DNA of 64,000 nucleotides from Desulfobacteraceae bacterium (GCA_014237465.1 JABZFM010000002.1:153772-217771); one strand, 5' to 3'. Counted from the first letter of the stretch, positions 1 to 8,986 are shown. Notes: generated by a model not told the origin, from the letters alone. A program made the numbers and translations.

Positions 1-1
1 C

Positions 2-919
2 TTTGCAACCAATCCGCCAAAGGACACAAGAGGAAATACGTACGTCGGGTACATGTATCCACCTGGAATTTCTAGGCACGGCCAAAGCCTTTGCGGCTGG
101 TGGTCGGATATAATGAACCGTCCGGCGCCTGCTGGGGGTATCTATCACGACGCCGCGCATGAGGCAGGTCACATGATGGGGCTTGATGATAAAGAAGGTG
201 ACGGTCTGATGACCCACACCAGTGGTGATAAAGCAAAACCGACCCAGGAAAATATTGATGCAGTGGTAAAAAATATCTGCGGCGCGAATGCGTGTCCGGA
301 TAGATGCTGCTGTGGAAACGGCGTGATTGATGCCGCTCAGGGCGAAACCTGTGACCCCATGGCCTTACCATCCGGCTGCAGTCAGAACGAGGCTTGCTGC
401 CCGATTTGCTGTAACTGCTTTCAGCCAAACTGCAATCCGGAGAACGGTGCATATGCCACACAACTGGAATGCGAAAGCGCCTGCAGTGGCTTTTCAAGCG
501 GATGCTACTATAATTATAAAACCGGTTGCTGGGACTGCGTGAAATTAAAAATCGCCGAACACAAACCGGTCTATAACGAGTCCCGGATCAAACACTGCAA
601 TCACCCTGGGGAAAGTATCTATGCGCTGTTACAAAGATTGATCGGATACGATTTCTCAGGCATCCCGTTTGTATGTCCGGAATTCGGGAGCGAATGGATC
701 AATCTTTACATCACAGATTCCGGAGAATTTTCTATTATCACTTTGGATTGTATTGTTTTGGAAGTGAATGAGTCTCTTATTGAACCACCGGATTTTCCCA
801 CCATGAATGCCTTTACAGACAAAGAAACGGTAAAAGCGATTGCAAATGAAGAAATATCGATTAACCAGGCACTGGATGAAGGAAGAATCATTTTTGAAAA
901 ATTATCAGAAGAACTATAA
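2..919 (+). CDS. Metzincin-like secreted metalloprotease with Cys-rich tail (5' partial)
   Basis: The frame is open to the window edge, so the N terminus is missing; the first internal Met is at 53. Counting from that Met, a zinc-protease motif HEAGHMMGLDD lies at residues 36-46. It follows the metzincin pattern HExxHxxGxx(H/D) with Asp as presumed third ligand, and a Met-turn-like LMTH follows about 15 residues later. A Cys-rich stretch after it contains CGNGVIDAAQGETCD, the form of the short Cys-rich repeats common in secreted proteins of Myxococcota and Desulfobacterota. About 140 residues with few recognisable features complete the protein. It is probably extracellular or surface-bound. 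Substrate is unknown. The protease motif is seen directly; activity is inferred. Confidence 0.7.
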   Translation, partial: FATNPPKDTRGNTYVGYMYPPGISRHGQSLCGWWSDIMNRPAPAGGIYHDAAHEAGHMMGLDDKEGDGLMTHTSGDKAKPTQENIDAVVKNICGANACPDRCCCGNGVIDAAQGETCDPMALPSGCSQNEACCPICCNCFQPNCNPENGAYATQLECESACSGFSSGCYYNYKTGCWDCVKLKIAEHKPVYNESRIKHCNHPGESIYALLQRLIGYDFSGIPFVCPEFGSEWINLYITDSGEFSIITLDCIVLEVNESLIEPPDFPTMNAFTDKETVKAIANEEISINQALDEGRIIFEKLSEEL

Positions 920-938
920 TGCATTTGCATAGTGGCGT

Positions 939-1283
939 TCACATAAAATCGACCTGATGGACGGATTCTATGTTAATAATCATTTCCCGTATCTTTTTTT
1001 TTATCCGCTCTTCTGAAACGGGCCTGACCCGGGAAACCGGGCGGCCGTTTGCATCTGTTTTATACCGCCTTTGCTTGACAAAACCCGGCACCAGGGCATA
1101 GGCGCATCCGCCGGTGCCGCAGCAGGTGGTATCAAAAATGGCAGCACCGACCAGGTACAATATGTCTTCGCCATTTAAGCACAACCTGGCTTCCTTTAAC
1201 ATAAAATAACTGCCCCCAATGGCCGTCACCTGAACGTTTAATTCCGGATGTGAAAAATCCTGGAGTCCTGTATCCGTATCCAT
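939..1283 (-). CDS. Conserved-looking hypothetical protein with CCGTGGC motif
   Basis: A 114-residue soluble protein that I do not recognise. It has no signal peptide or membrane segment. A glycine/cysteine cluster DTTCCGTGGCAYALVPGF in the middle could bind a metal or form a redox centre. The C-terminal third is basic, with EERIKKKIREM. The start has a reasonable ribosome-binding site (GAGG a few bases upstream). It is convergent with the protease-like gene before it and lies 40 bp downstream of the DUF1499-like lipoprotein gene on the same strand, so the two may be co-transcribed. Function is not assigned. Confidence 0.6.
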   Translation of the reverse strand: MDTDTGLQDFSHPELNVQVTAIGGSYFMLKEARLCLNGEDILYLVGAAIFDTTCCGTGGCAYALVPGFVKQRRYKTDANGRPVSRVRPVSEERIKKKIREMIINIESVHQVDFM

Positions 1284-1323
1284 ATTACCTCGTTAAATAA
1301 ACGCATGATAAAATGCACAACTG

Positions 1324-1767
1324 TTACTGGTTAAACTGCTGCCGGATTTTTTCGACCCGTTTCCGGTTGGCCCCGAGATCCGAATAACCCACCCGTGATG
1401 CGGACCGGACATGAATGATCGGCGCCTGGTTATCAAAATAAAATTCCACATCATCGACAAACCGGAATATCATGGACTTAAATTCAGCATGAATATAGTT
1501 GCTTTCGGATGTGACAACCTGCGCCCGTCTTGTTGAATCAATTATTGAAATCAGTTTTTTCCCGGCGTCTTCTGCAGTCCCTTCATACCGGAACGGTTCA
1601 ACATGGTGAGACGGGTCTTCTGCCATTGATGATACGCAGTTGGGTGAACCCGGGCAAGGCTTCAGTGCATTGTTATCCAGACCGATAGTCGGACTTTTGC
1701 ACCCGGTTGAAAAAACCATAAAACCTGCCAAAGCCGTATAAATGATTTCACGAAAAACTGTTTTCAT
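1324..1767 (-). CDS. DUF1499 family lipoprotein
   Basis: A 147-residue protein. I chose the Met at 1767 over a longer frame from 1824 because a good GGGAG ribosome-binding site precedes it and the protein then begins with a normal lipoprotein signal: a basic start, a hydrophobic stretch and the lipobox FSTGC with Cys at residue 23. The mature part has the features of DUF1499: CPGSPNCVSS near the start, then an Asp/Phe-rich core ending in RSASRVGYSDLGANRKRVE, which is the most conserved block of that family. DUF1499 proteins are widespread and of unknown function. This one should be anchored in the inner or outer membrane facing the periplasm. Confidence 0.82.
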   Translation of the reverse strand: MKTVFREIIYTALAGFMVFSTGCKSPTIGLDNNALKPCPGSPNCVSSMAEDPSHHVEPFRYEGTAEDAGKKLISIIDSTRRAQVVTSESNYIHAEFKSMIFRFVDDVEFYFDNQAPIIHVRSASRVGYSDLGANRKRVEKIRQQFNQ

Positions 1768-1970
1768 TATTCTCTCCCTGCCGTAAGATAAAATCAAAAA
1801 AATCTGATTATCTGCTTCACTCAAGTCAAGTTCAAAATCATCATTTTTTATTCATATTAACCTGATTGCCGATCCTTTAAAACCTCTTTTTCTTGTTAAA
1901 TAACAAACTGCCGAAACTTGTGCCGCTATTGCTGATTCTGACTACCCTGTTGTTTGAAAAGAAAAAAGAT

Positions 1971-2017
1971 TTGACAAATCTGTCCGGACCGCTTATTTAA
2001 CTAACCAGTTGGTTAAA
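1971..2017 (+). promoter_or_regulatory. Candidate promoter with TetR-type operator
   Basis: A perfect TTGACA lies at 1971-1976 with a weak AT-rich -10 region about 17 bp later (around 1994-2000). An inverted repeat TAACCA-GT-TGGTTA at 2002-2015 follows immediately. That size and position fit a TetR-family operator that blocks its own promoter. The regulator gene starts at 2080, so autoregulation of the tetR-RND operon is a reasonable inference. The hexamer and palindrome are seen directly. Confidence 0.55.
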
Positions 2018-2079
2018 CTAAATAGTATGTTGTAATTTTCCGTTTAAACTATGAATATTCATCAAAATAAATAAAAAAT

Positions 2080-2727
2080 ATGAGAACTTGGATGGTAAAA
2101 ACAAAATCAAAAAAGGACAAATCCGGCATTTATGACCGAATACTTGCATCCGCAATAAAAGAGTTTGCAGACAAAGGTTTTGCCGGGGCCCGCATGGATG
2201 AAATCGCCACTCAGGCAAAGATCAACAAGGCAATGATCTATTACCATATCGGGGATAAAGAAGTACTTTATACTGCCGTGCTCAATTCGACTTTCGGAAA
2301 CATGGCAGCTGTTATGGAAAAAAATATTATCTGGGATAAACTACCTGCTGAAAACCTGCACATTTATATTCAAACTGTTTCAGAAACAATACGGGGAAAT
2401 CCACAGATTCCCCCGATCATGCTTCGGGAAACGGCTTCCGGCGGAAAAGACCTCCCTGTCGAGGTGATTCAGTCCTTAAGCACCATTCTGGAAATACTGG
2501 CGCAAATTATCAAACAGGGGATTGAGAGAAATGAGTTTCACCCGGCATCATCTTTAATTATTCATTTCATGCTCATCAGCCCGTTAATTTTTCTTAAACA
2601 AATGGAGACACTAATCCGTCATCAAATCAATAGGCTGGGTCCTGAAAACATCAATAGTAAATGGCCTGACGATATTTGCGGAGAAATTGAAACCCTGATT
2701 GTCAGAGCAATATCAACAAAGGGATAA
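2080..2727 (+). CDS. TetR/AcrR family transcriptional regulator
   Basis: A 215-residue repressor. The N-terminal third is a classic TetR helix-turn-helix: ILASAIKEFADKGFAGARM, then EIATQAKINKAMIYYHIGDK, where the IYYHIGDKEVLY segment is the recognition helix and following conserved block. The remainder is the variable helical ligand-binding and dimerisation domain. Two starts are possible (2080, or Met5 at 2092); neither has a strong ribosome-binding site. It precedes the RND permease gene by 13 bp, so it very likely controls that operon through the palindrome just upstream. Its inducer is unknown; a lipid or amphiphile would suit the neighbours. Confidence 0.9.
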   Translation: MRTWMVKTKSKKDKSGIYDRILASAIKEFADKGFAGARMDEIATQAKINKAMIYYHIGDKEVLYTAVLNSTFGNMAAVMEKNIIWDKLPAENLHIYIQTVSETIRGNPQIPPIMLRETASGGKDLPVEVIQSLSTILEILAQIIKQGIERNEFHPASSLIIHFMLISPLIFLKQMETLIRHQINRLGPENINSKWPDDICGEIETLIVRAISTKG

Positions 2728-2740
2728 AAAGGAATTGACC

Positions 2741-5149
2741 ATGAACAACATTCGAAACCGGATCGAACACCAATTCGCAGCGTTTGCCCGAAAAATTTAT
2801 CATCATCGGTTTAAAACGATTTTCCTGATGCTGATTGCCATCGGTGCCCTGCTGTCCCAGCTCCCGACAATTAAAATTGACACCTCAACAGAAGCTTTTT
2901 TACACAAAAACGACCCGGCCCTGCTGACTTACAATGATTTCAGGGACCAGTTCGGCCGGGATGAAGTGGTTATTGTGGCCCTTAAACCACAACAGGTATT
3001 TGATGCCATTTTTCTAAAGACACTTGCTAAACTGCACACTGAACTGGAAGAAAACGTCCCTTACATTGACGATATCACCAGTCTTGTCAACGCCCGCAAT
3101 ACAAGGGGGGAAGAAGATCTTTTAATTGTTGAAGACCTTTTGGAAAACTGGCCGGAAACCGAGGACCAGATTCAGGAAATCAAGCAGCGTGCCTTGTCCA
3201 ATCCCATGTATGAAAACATGCTGATATCTAAAGACGGGACCTTTACCACGATTATCATCCGGACCCAGAGCCATTCATCCATGGGCCTGGAAGATGAAAT
3301 CATGGACGGATTTGAAGATTTTGATGACACCATTGAAGTATCTGCCGACACCGAAAGAAAATACCTGACCGACGAGGAAAACACGGAAGTGGTCCTGGCG
3401 ATTGAAAAAATCGTTGAAAAGTATCGATCTCCTGACCTTCCCATCTACCTGGCCGGCTCTCCGGCAGTGGTTCATTTTTTAAAACAAGCCATGATGTCGG
3501 ACATGCAGAAATTCATGTTACTGGCTGTTTTGGCCGTTGCCATACTTTTATACGTCATGTTCCGCCGAGTGACAGGTGTAATTTTGCCGTTGGTGATTGT
3601 TATCCTGTCACTGCTGTCCACCATCAGCCTGATGGCCATCAGCGGCGTTCCCATCAAAGTGCCGACGCAAATCCTGCCCTCTTTCATTCTGGCGGTTGGT
3701 GTGGGATCATCCGTTCATATTCTGGCTATTTTCTTTCACCGGCTTCGAAAAACAAAAAACAAGGAAGAATCCATCGTATATGCCCTCGGCCATTCCGGCC
3801 TGGCGGTGATGATGACAAACCTGACAACCGCTGCCGGTTTAATGTCTTTTTCCAACGCCGATGTGGCCCCGGTGGCGGAAATCGGGATCTTTGCGAGCGC
3901 CGGGATCACACTCGCGTTTATTTACACGATTGTTTTGCTGCCCGCCCTGATCGCCGTCATCCCGTTAAGCAGCAAAAAAACGGAAACCTTGCGAAAAAAC
4001 AACCGGATCATGGATAGCGTGCTGGAAAGCATCGGCCGATTCTCCACAACCCATCCGAAAAAAATCCTGTTTGTCAGCTTCGGTATCATTGCCATTGCTT
4101 TTGTGGGCATGTTTTCCATTCGATTTTCCCATTATCCGTTAAAGTGGCTGCCGGAGACCAATACGGTTCGGGTTGCCACGGAAAAAATCGACAAGGAACT
4201 CAACGGATCGATGAGCATGGAAATTTTATTTAAAACCGACCGGGAAAACGGCCTTTATAAACCCGAACTGCTGAATCGGATTGAAACCGCGGGGGTCGAT
4301 TTTGAAAAAATATCATTTAAGGAAATATTTATTGGAAAGACCTGGTCGGTCACCACGATTTTAAAGGAGATCAACCAGGCATTAAATGAAAATGACCCGG
4401 ATGCCTACACCATCCCGCAAAACAAACCGCTGGTGGCGCAGGAATTTTTACTCTTTGAAAACAGCGGTTCGGATGACCTGGAGGATTTTGTTGACAGCCA
4501 GTTTTCCATGGCCCGGCTGACGCTTAAAGTCCCTTTTGTGGACGGTATTTTATATGATCCCCTGGAAGAGAAAATAACAGCATACCTGAACAAAAATTTT
4601 CATGATGTTGATTTTCAAATCACCGGGCTGGTTGCCCTGATCGCCAAAACATTCAACAACACCATCACGAGCATGGCGGAAAGCTACCTGATTGCCCTGT
4701 GCATCATTACGCTGCTGATGGTGATCCTCATCGGCCGCATTAAAATCGGCCTGTTGAGCATGATCCCCAACCTGGCGCCCATTATCCTGATGCTGGGCGT
4801 CATCGGCTGGTTCGGATTTCCCATGGATCTGTTTACCATGATGATAGCCAGTATTGCCATCGGGCTTGCCGTGGATGACACCATCCATTTCATGCATAAC
4901 TTCCGGAGGTATTATGATCAGTCCGGCGACCCGAAAAAAGCGGTTTTTGAAACATTGCACAGCACGGGGCGGGCCATGCTGGTCACCACGATTGTTCTAT
5001 CCATCGGGTTTTTCATCTACATGTTTGCCAGTATGCAGAATATTATCCGTTTCGGTTTTCTCACCGGATTTACCATCATAATGGCTCTGGCGTCGGACTA
5101 TTTCATCGCCCCGGCCCTGATGGTTTTAGTCAATAAAAAACGCGCCTGA
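2741..5149 (+). CDS. RND superfamily (MmpL/patched-like, COG1033) exporter permease
   Basis: An 803-residue inner-membrane protein. The start at 2741 is preceded by AAAAGGA and lies 13 bp after the TetR gene. The layout is typical of single-chain patched/MmpL-type RND proteins: one N-terminal transmembrane helix, a periplasmic loop of about 200 residues, five helices, a sequence break near the middle, then the same pattern repeated. The second half ends with the conserved block MMIASIAIGLAVDDTIHFMH, which carries the charged residues of the proton relay. Such proteins move lipids or hydrophobic molecules from the inner membrane using the proton gradient. The following LolA-like and outer-membrane genes suggest hand-over across the periplasm. 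Residues 190-196 (GFEDFDD) belong to an acidic-Phe motif discussed in the findings. Confidence 0.88.
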   Translation: MNNIRNRIEHQFAAFARKIYHHRFKTIFLMLIAIGALLSQLPTIKIDTSTEAFLHKNDPALLTYNDFRDQFGRDEVVIVALKPQQVFDAIFLKTLAKLHTELEENVPYIDDITSLVNARNTRGEEDLLIVEDLLENWPETEDQIQEIKQRALSNPMYENMLISKDGTFTTIIIRTQSHSSMGLEDEIMDGFEDFDDTIEVSADTERKYLTDEENTEVVLAIEKIVEKYRSPDLPIYLAGSPAVVHFLKQAMMSDMQKFMLLAVLAVAILLYVMFRRVTGVILPLVIVILSLLSTISLMAISGVPIKVPTQILPSFILAVGVGSSVHILAIFFHRLRKTKNKEESIVYALGHSGLAVMMTNLTTAAGLMSFSNADVAPVAEIGIFASAGITLAFIYTIVLLPALIAVIPLSSKKTETLRKNNRIMDSVLESIGRFSTTHPKKILFVSFGIIAIAFVGMFSIRFSHYPLKWLPETNTVRVATEKIDKELNGSMSMEILFKTDRENGLYKPELLNRIETAGVDFEKISFKEIFIGKTWSVTTILKEINQALNENDPDAYTIPQNKPLVAQEFLLFENSGSDDLEDFVDSQFSMARLTLKVPFVDGILYDPLEEKITAYLNKNFHDVDFQITGLVALIAKTFNNTITSMAESYLIALCIITLLMVILIGRIKIGLLSMIPNLAPIILMLGVIGWFGFPMDLFTMMIASIAIGLAVDDTIHFMHNFRRYYDQSGDPKKAVFETLHSTGRAMLVTTIVLSIGFFIYMFASMQNIIRFGFLTGFTIIMALASDYFIAPALMVLVNKKRA

Positions 5150-5177
5150 TGTAACAGCTCGCCCAAAGGAGATACAT

Positions 5178-5987
5178 ATGAATATTATATTTCGATTCAT
5201 CGGACTGACACTGCTGATAACCTTTCTCATCCCGGTGTCTTTTGCAATCGCTGAAGACGAAAAAGCCCGTGAGATTATGCAAAACGTTGATGACAGGGAC
5301 GATGGTGACAATCAGACATCGAATATGCTGATGACATTGATCGACAAACACAACAAGGAGCGAATCCGTAAACTGTCTTTATTTTCAAAAGACAAGGGAG
5401 AGGACACCCTTCGGCTCATGTTTTTCATTCACCCGGCAGATGTAAAGGATACATCGTTTTTAACTTATGATTACGATGATCCGGATAAGGATGACGACCA
5501 GTGGCTGTACCTGCCGGCACTTAAAAAGACCAAGCGGATCGCTTCCAGTGATAAAAGCGACAGTTTTATGGGCTCCGACCTCAATTATTCGGACATGACA
5601 TCCCGAAACCTGGAAGATTATGACTTTTTTTTAAAAAAAGAAATACAGGTCCGGGGAAAAGATGCCTGGGTGGTCGAGTCAATACCGCGTTCTAAAGACA
5701 TCATTGATGAAACCGGTTATTCAAAATCCCTGCTCATCGTTCAAAAAGATATTTATTTTGTAGTCCGGGCGGTGAACTGGGAAAAAACCGGCGGCTATGT
5801 CAAGTATATGGATGTGGTCACTTTAGAACAGATCGACGGCATATGGGTGGGTACTGAAATGCATGTGGCGAAAAAAAAAGGCAAGCAGACAGTTCACAAA
5901 ACCATATTGAAATTTAATAATGTAAAATTCAACCAGGGCCTGGAAGAAGACTTGTTTACTGTCAGAAGGATGGAAAAAGGACTGTGA
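5178..5987 (+). CDS. Outer-membrane lipoprotein-sorting (LolA-like) periplasmic protein
   Basis: A 269-residue exported protein with a clear signal peptide (hydrophobic run and VSFAIA before EDEK, cleavage near residue 26) and a good AAAGGAG ribosome-binding site. It has the pattern of the LolA-like family annotated as outer membrane lipoprotein-sorting protein: a start REIMQNVDDRDDGD, the block DDQWLYLPALKKTKRIASSDKS, then FMGSDLNYSDM, and a C-terminal half of beta-strand type ending in FTVRRMEKGL. Members usually sit beside COG1033 RND permeases, as here. They are thought to be hydrophobic-ligand carriers in the periplasm. The cargo is not known; a lipid is the most plausible. It overlaps the next gene by a few bases, so the two are translationally coupled. 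Confidence 0.85.
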   Translation: MNIIFRFIGLTLLITFLIPVSFAIAEDEKAREIMQNVDDRDDGDNQTSNMLMTLIDKHNKERIRKLSLFSKDKGEDTLRLMFFIHPADVKDTSFLTYDYDDPDKDDDQWLYLPALKKTKRIASSDKSDSFMGSDLNYSDMTSRNLEDYDFFLKKEIQVRGKDAWVVESIPRSKDIIDETGYSKSLLIVQKDIYFVVRAVNWEKTGGYVKYMDVVTLEQIDGIWVGTEMHVAKKKGKQTVHKTILKFNNVKFNQGLEEDLFTVRRMEKGL

Positions 5988-7567
5988 AACAAATGCGTTG
6001 TCATGATCTGACGGTTTTTCGATTCTGCATTGTCTTTCTTACCATTATTTTATGCGTTCTGGTGATATCCTTTCCGGATATGGCATTTGCCTATAATGAC
6101 GACAACTTAAGTGAAATACTGGAAGGTTTTGAAGATGACACCGCAGTGCCTGACAGTGCGCCAAATATCACACCAAATATCACACCAAATATCACACCAA
6201 ATGTCACACCAAATGTCACACAGGATACGATTGAAGCACCTGATGACATGGATGTTCTTGATGGATTTGACGATGCGTTCGAGGAGTACCCTGCCCCAAC
6301 GGACTCAGCTGGCTCAGATCAACCGGAAACATCATCCGAAGTCTCTCCGTTGAGCTTAGATGGTTATTTTAAAATCAGTTCCAGCTATAATTTTGCACAC
6401 AACCGGCCGCAACCGGGCCAGACAGACTGGCGGGGATTATCCCGCCTGAGAACGGAACTGCAGCTTGACTTAAATATCGATCTGCCCCGGCAATGGCAGG
6501 CGCTGGTCAGCGGTAAAGGATTTTATGATTTTGCATACCGGATTAACGGCAAAGATGATTACACGGACGAAGTAATCGATGAATATGAGTCTGAAATCGA
6601 ATTCCGCGAAGTTTACCTGCTCGGAACCATTACCAAAAACATCGATATTAAACTGGGGCGCCAGATCGTGGTCTGGGGAAAATCCGATAACATACGGGTA
6701 ACGGATGTCATTAATCCGCTGGACATAAGAGAACCGGGAATGACGGATATTGAAGACCTGAGACTGCCGCTTACCATGACCCGTGTTGATTACTATGTCG
6801 GAGACTTTAATATTTCGGCAATGGCAATTCATGAAATCCGCTTTAACAAAACCCCGGCATTTGGCAGCGATTTTTACCCGTTTCCCATACCGCCCCCGCC
6901 TGAGAATAAGCCCGACAGCACCCTTGAAAATACCGAATTTTCACTGGCGGTTAACGGCATTTTTTCCGGATGGGATTTTTCCGCTTATTATTCGGATGTA
7001 TATAATGATGAACCCCGGTTTGAAGCAATTACCGGATCTTCCATCCCGACAGTTCAGCTGACACATGACCGGCTGCAGATGATCGGGTCAGCAGCCAACA
7101 TTGCACTTGGAAACTGGCTTTTAAAAGGAGAAGCCGCATGGATTCACGGGTTTGAATTCGCGAATACACCCGGTAAAAAATATGACAGGATCGATGTATT
7201 GGCGGGTGTTGAATATTCCGGTTTTTTAGAAACACTGATCAGCATTGAAGCGGTCAACCGGCACATCAACAATTTCAACCCCATTCTCAAACAACCACCG
7301 GGCCTGGCAAAAGAGGACCAGTTTCAATCCGCGTTTCGTTTTAGCCGAACATTTGTTAATGATACCATTACCCTTACCGTTTTAGCATCGTTATTCGGCC
7401 TGACCGGTGATGACGGTGCTTTTGAGCGCTACACAATAGAATATGATATCAATGATTCCCTGGCCGTTTTATTCGGCATCGTGACCTATCAATCCGGAGA
7501 TCTTCCGGAGATGCAGAATATCGGGCAAAATGACAGGGTACTCATCGAAGCTAAATACAGCTTTTGA
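5984..7567 (+). CDS. DUF1302-type outer-membrane protein with tandem PNIT repeats
   Basis: A 527-residue exported protein. The start used is a GTG overlapping the previous stop codon; an ATG at 5993 is an alternative. A signal peptide ends near residue 36 (ending MAFA). Residues 37-130 are low-complexity and acidic, with five PNIT/PNVT repeats at 60-79 and the acidic-Phe strings LEGFEDD (46-52) and LDGFDDAFEEY (92-102). The remainder looks like an amphipathic beta-barrel ending in an aromatic residue (KYSF), as expected for outer-membrane proteins. The block GRQIVVWGKSDNIRVTDVIN is characteristic of DUF1302-like proteins, which are commonly linked to RND permeases and LolA-like carriers. It probably forms the outer-membrane end of the system encoded by the two preceding genes. 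Confidence 0.8.
   Translation: MKQMRCHDLTVFRFCIVFLTIILCVLVISFPDMAFAYNDDNLSEILEGFEDDTAVPDSAPNITPNITPNITPNVTPNVTQDTIEAPDDMDVLDGFDDAFEEYPAPTDSAGSDQPETSSEVSPLSLDGYFKISSSYNFAHNRPQPGQTDWRGLSRLRTELQLDLNIDLPRQWQALVSGKGFYDFAYRINGKDDYTDEVIDEYESEIEFREVYLLGTITKNIDIKLGRQIVVWGKSDNIRVTDVINPLDIREPGMTDIEDLRLPLTMTRVDYYVGDFNISAMAIHEIRFNKTPAFGSDFYPFPIPPPPENKPDSTLENTEFSLAVNGIFSGWDFSAYYSDVYNDEPRFEAITGSSIPTVQLTHDRLQMIGSAANIALGNWLLKGEAAWIHGFEFANTPGKKYDRIDVLAGVEYSGFLETLISIEAVNRHINNFNPILKQPPGLAKEDQFQSAFRFSRTFVNDTITLTVLASLFGLTGDDGAFERYTIEYDINDSLAVLFGIVTYQSGDLPEMQNIGQNDRVLIEAKYSF
6161..6220 (+). repeat. Five 12-bp in-frame tandem repeats
   Basis: Five copies of CCAAATRTCACA, each 12 bp. The first three have A at the variable base and encode PNIT; the last two have G and encode PNVT. 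Because the unit is a multiple of three, copy-number change alters linker length without breaking the frame. The repeat lies in the flexible periplasmic segment of the DUF1302-type protein. Confidence 0.95.
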
Positions 7568-7716
7568 TGGCTTCGCAAAAAGTCCAAATTTTGTGTTGCA
7601 CTTCATTCTTTGTCACTGCGGAGTAGCAAGCTACACCTCATTCCAAAGAATTTGTGCGCCTTAAATTTGAAACTTTTTTCTTTGCCATCTGAATCTGACT
7701 TATTACGGAATCATCA
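7565..7716. repeat. Dispersed intergenic repeat, family A copy 1
   Basis: About 152 bp bounded by imperfect terminal inverted repeats (TGATGGCTTCGCAAAAAGTC on the left; the right end matches it at 15 of 20 positions when reverse-complemented). The interior is closely similar to the copy at 52184-52351. The left end supplies the TGA stop codon of the preceding gene. No protein is encoded. It looks like a MITE-like or REP-like element. Confidence 0.85.
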
Positions 7717-7735
7717 AGTTTTTGAGTAAAAAACA

Positions 7736-8209
7736 ATGACAACAGAGATGAAACAAATAGTCATTAAAAAGGAAAATGCGGTATTCTGGCTGGACAAATC
7801 CGGCTGCTGGCGCAATAATGGCGGAAAATTCCGTAAAAAGAAAATCATTGATCTTTTTCATCAATCGATTGCAAAAGATGATGGCGGGTATTTTCTTTCC
7901 CAGGTCAAAGATAATATTTTGGAAAAAGTGTATTTTCGATTTGAGGACACAGCGCTTTTTGTTTTTGCGATTATTTTTAATAATGATATAATAGTAGTTT
8001 TAAATACCGGAAAACATCTGACGCTGAATCCGGAGAATTTATACGTCATGGGTGACAACCTGTATGTCACACACGAAAATGAGCGGATTAAGTTTTCCGA
8101 ACGGGCGTTGATGCAGATTTCATCAATCATAGAAGAAGATGGGGATCACCTGGTTATCACGGTTAATAGGAACAGATTTCACATCATGGAAAAACCGAAT
8201 AATGGATAG
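7736..8209 (+). CDS. Hypothetical protein, possibly DUF1285-like
   Basis: A 157-residue soluble protein without signal peptide. Its order of features resembles DUF1285: a Trp and Asn-Gly near the start (WRNNGGKFRKKKIIDLF), an acidic-glycine step (AKDDGGYFLSQVKD), then strands containing VYFRFEDTALFVFAIIF and a later block YVTHENERIKFSERALMQI. The match is by general pattern only, and the usual DUF1285 signature residues are not all present. It follows a dispersed repeat and is followed 44 bp later by another small gene on the same strand, so these two may form a unit. No function is proposed. Confidence 0.55.
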   Translation: MTTEMKQIVIKKENAVFWLDKSGCWRNNGGKFRKKKIIDLFHQSIAKDDGGYFLSQVKDNILEKVYFRFEDTALFVFAIIFNNDIIVVLNTGKHLTLNPENLYVMGDNLYVTHENERIKFSERALMQISSIIEEDGDHLVITVNRNRFHIMEKPNNG

Positions 8210-8253
8210 GCAGGACAATTTTTAAAAAAAAGCCTTAAATCAGAGGAGCCGGC

Positions 8254-8670
8254 ATGAAAAGTAAAGAATTTGAAGTCCGCGTAATGCAGTATTTTACGGA
8301 GAATATCAACCTGCAAAAAAACTGGGAAATTGCCAAAGAATGCGCCAGGGAAATCATTGATTTAAAATTCAACGACATTCTCACCGGCAATTTTGAAATC
8401 CCTTCAACTGAAGAACTACAGGAAAAGGTATCCGGAAAAGTGCCCTATGAGTTCAACACATCCGATTTTATGGATAAAGGTCCGATTGATCTTTCAGGGC
8501 TTGATGATGACTTGCTCGATGAAGCACTCAGCAAAACTGAATCCATTTATAAAAAATTCCATCATGCCCAGACCAAGCAAGTGGCCAGGGCCGCTAAAAA
8601 AGCCTGCAATAGCTTAATCGAAAATGTGAAAAAAGAAATATCCCAGATAAAGAAAAAATATCTGTCATAA
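8254..8670 (+). CDS. Hypothetical helical protein
   Basis: A 138-residue protein with a good GAGGAG ribosome-binding site. I do not recognise a family. It is predicted mostly helical and highly charged, starting MKSKEFEVRVMQYFTENI and ending in a lysine-rich helix (IENVKKEISQIKKKYLS). There is no signal peptide or membrane span. A central acidic stretch reads LSGLDDDLLDEAL. It follows the DUF1285-like gene at 44 bp and is probably co-transcribed with it. Confidence 0.6.
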   Translation: MKSKEFEVRVMQYFTENINLQKNWEIAKECAREIIDLKFNDILTGNFEIPSTEELQEKVSGKVPYEFNTSDFMDKGPIDLSGLDDDLLDEALSKTESIYKKFHHAQTKQVARAAKKACNSLIENVKKEISQIKKKYLS

Positions 8671-8986
8671 ATAGGTAGAAGGCTGAAGGTAGAAAACTGA
8701 AGGTGAAAGGTGGGAGATTTGCCATTGGCCTTAAATGTGAGGGGGTCAGTGAGGGGGTCTGCTCTTGACCCATTTAAAATTTTTTGCAAGAGCCAAGAGC
8801 AGACTCAATCTCTCGCTCAAATACAATTTGCTTTTTAAGTTACTGTATATTAAAGTAACTGTTCAGGTGTTTAGGCAGGAGGCTGAAGGAAACGTCAGCT
8901 ATTTCCACTATAAATAATTACCATAAGCAAAACAATCAATCCGCAAAGATCCATTCCGCTAAGCATAACAACAAAGGGAGGCAATC
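8671..8986. other. Non-coding leader of the acyl-CoA ligase operon, with repeats and an inverted repeat
   Basis: No gene seen. The left part holds degenerate G-rich heptamer-like repeats (GAAGGCTGAAGGTAGAA, GGTGAAAGGTGGGAG) of the type also present near 27750, 29560 and 46370. At 8838-8860 a perfect inverted repeat AGTTACT-n9-AGTAACT surrounds TATATT and could be an operator or promoter element for the ligase gene starting at 8987. The regulatory role is inferred. Confidence 0.4.
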
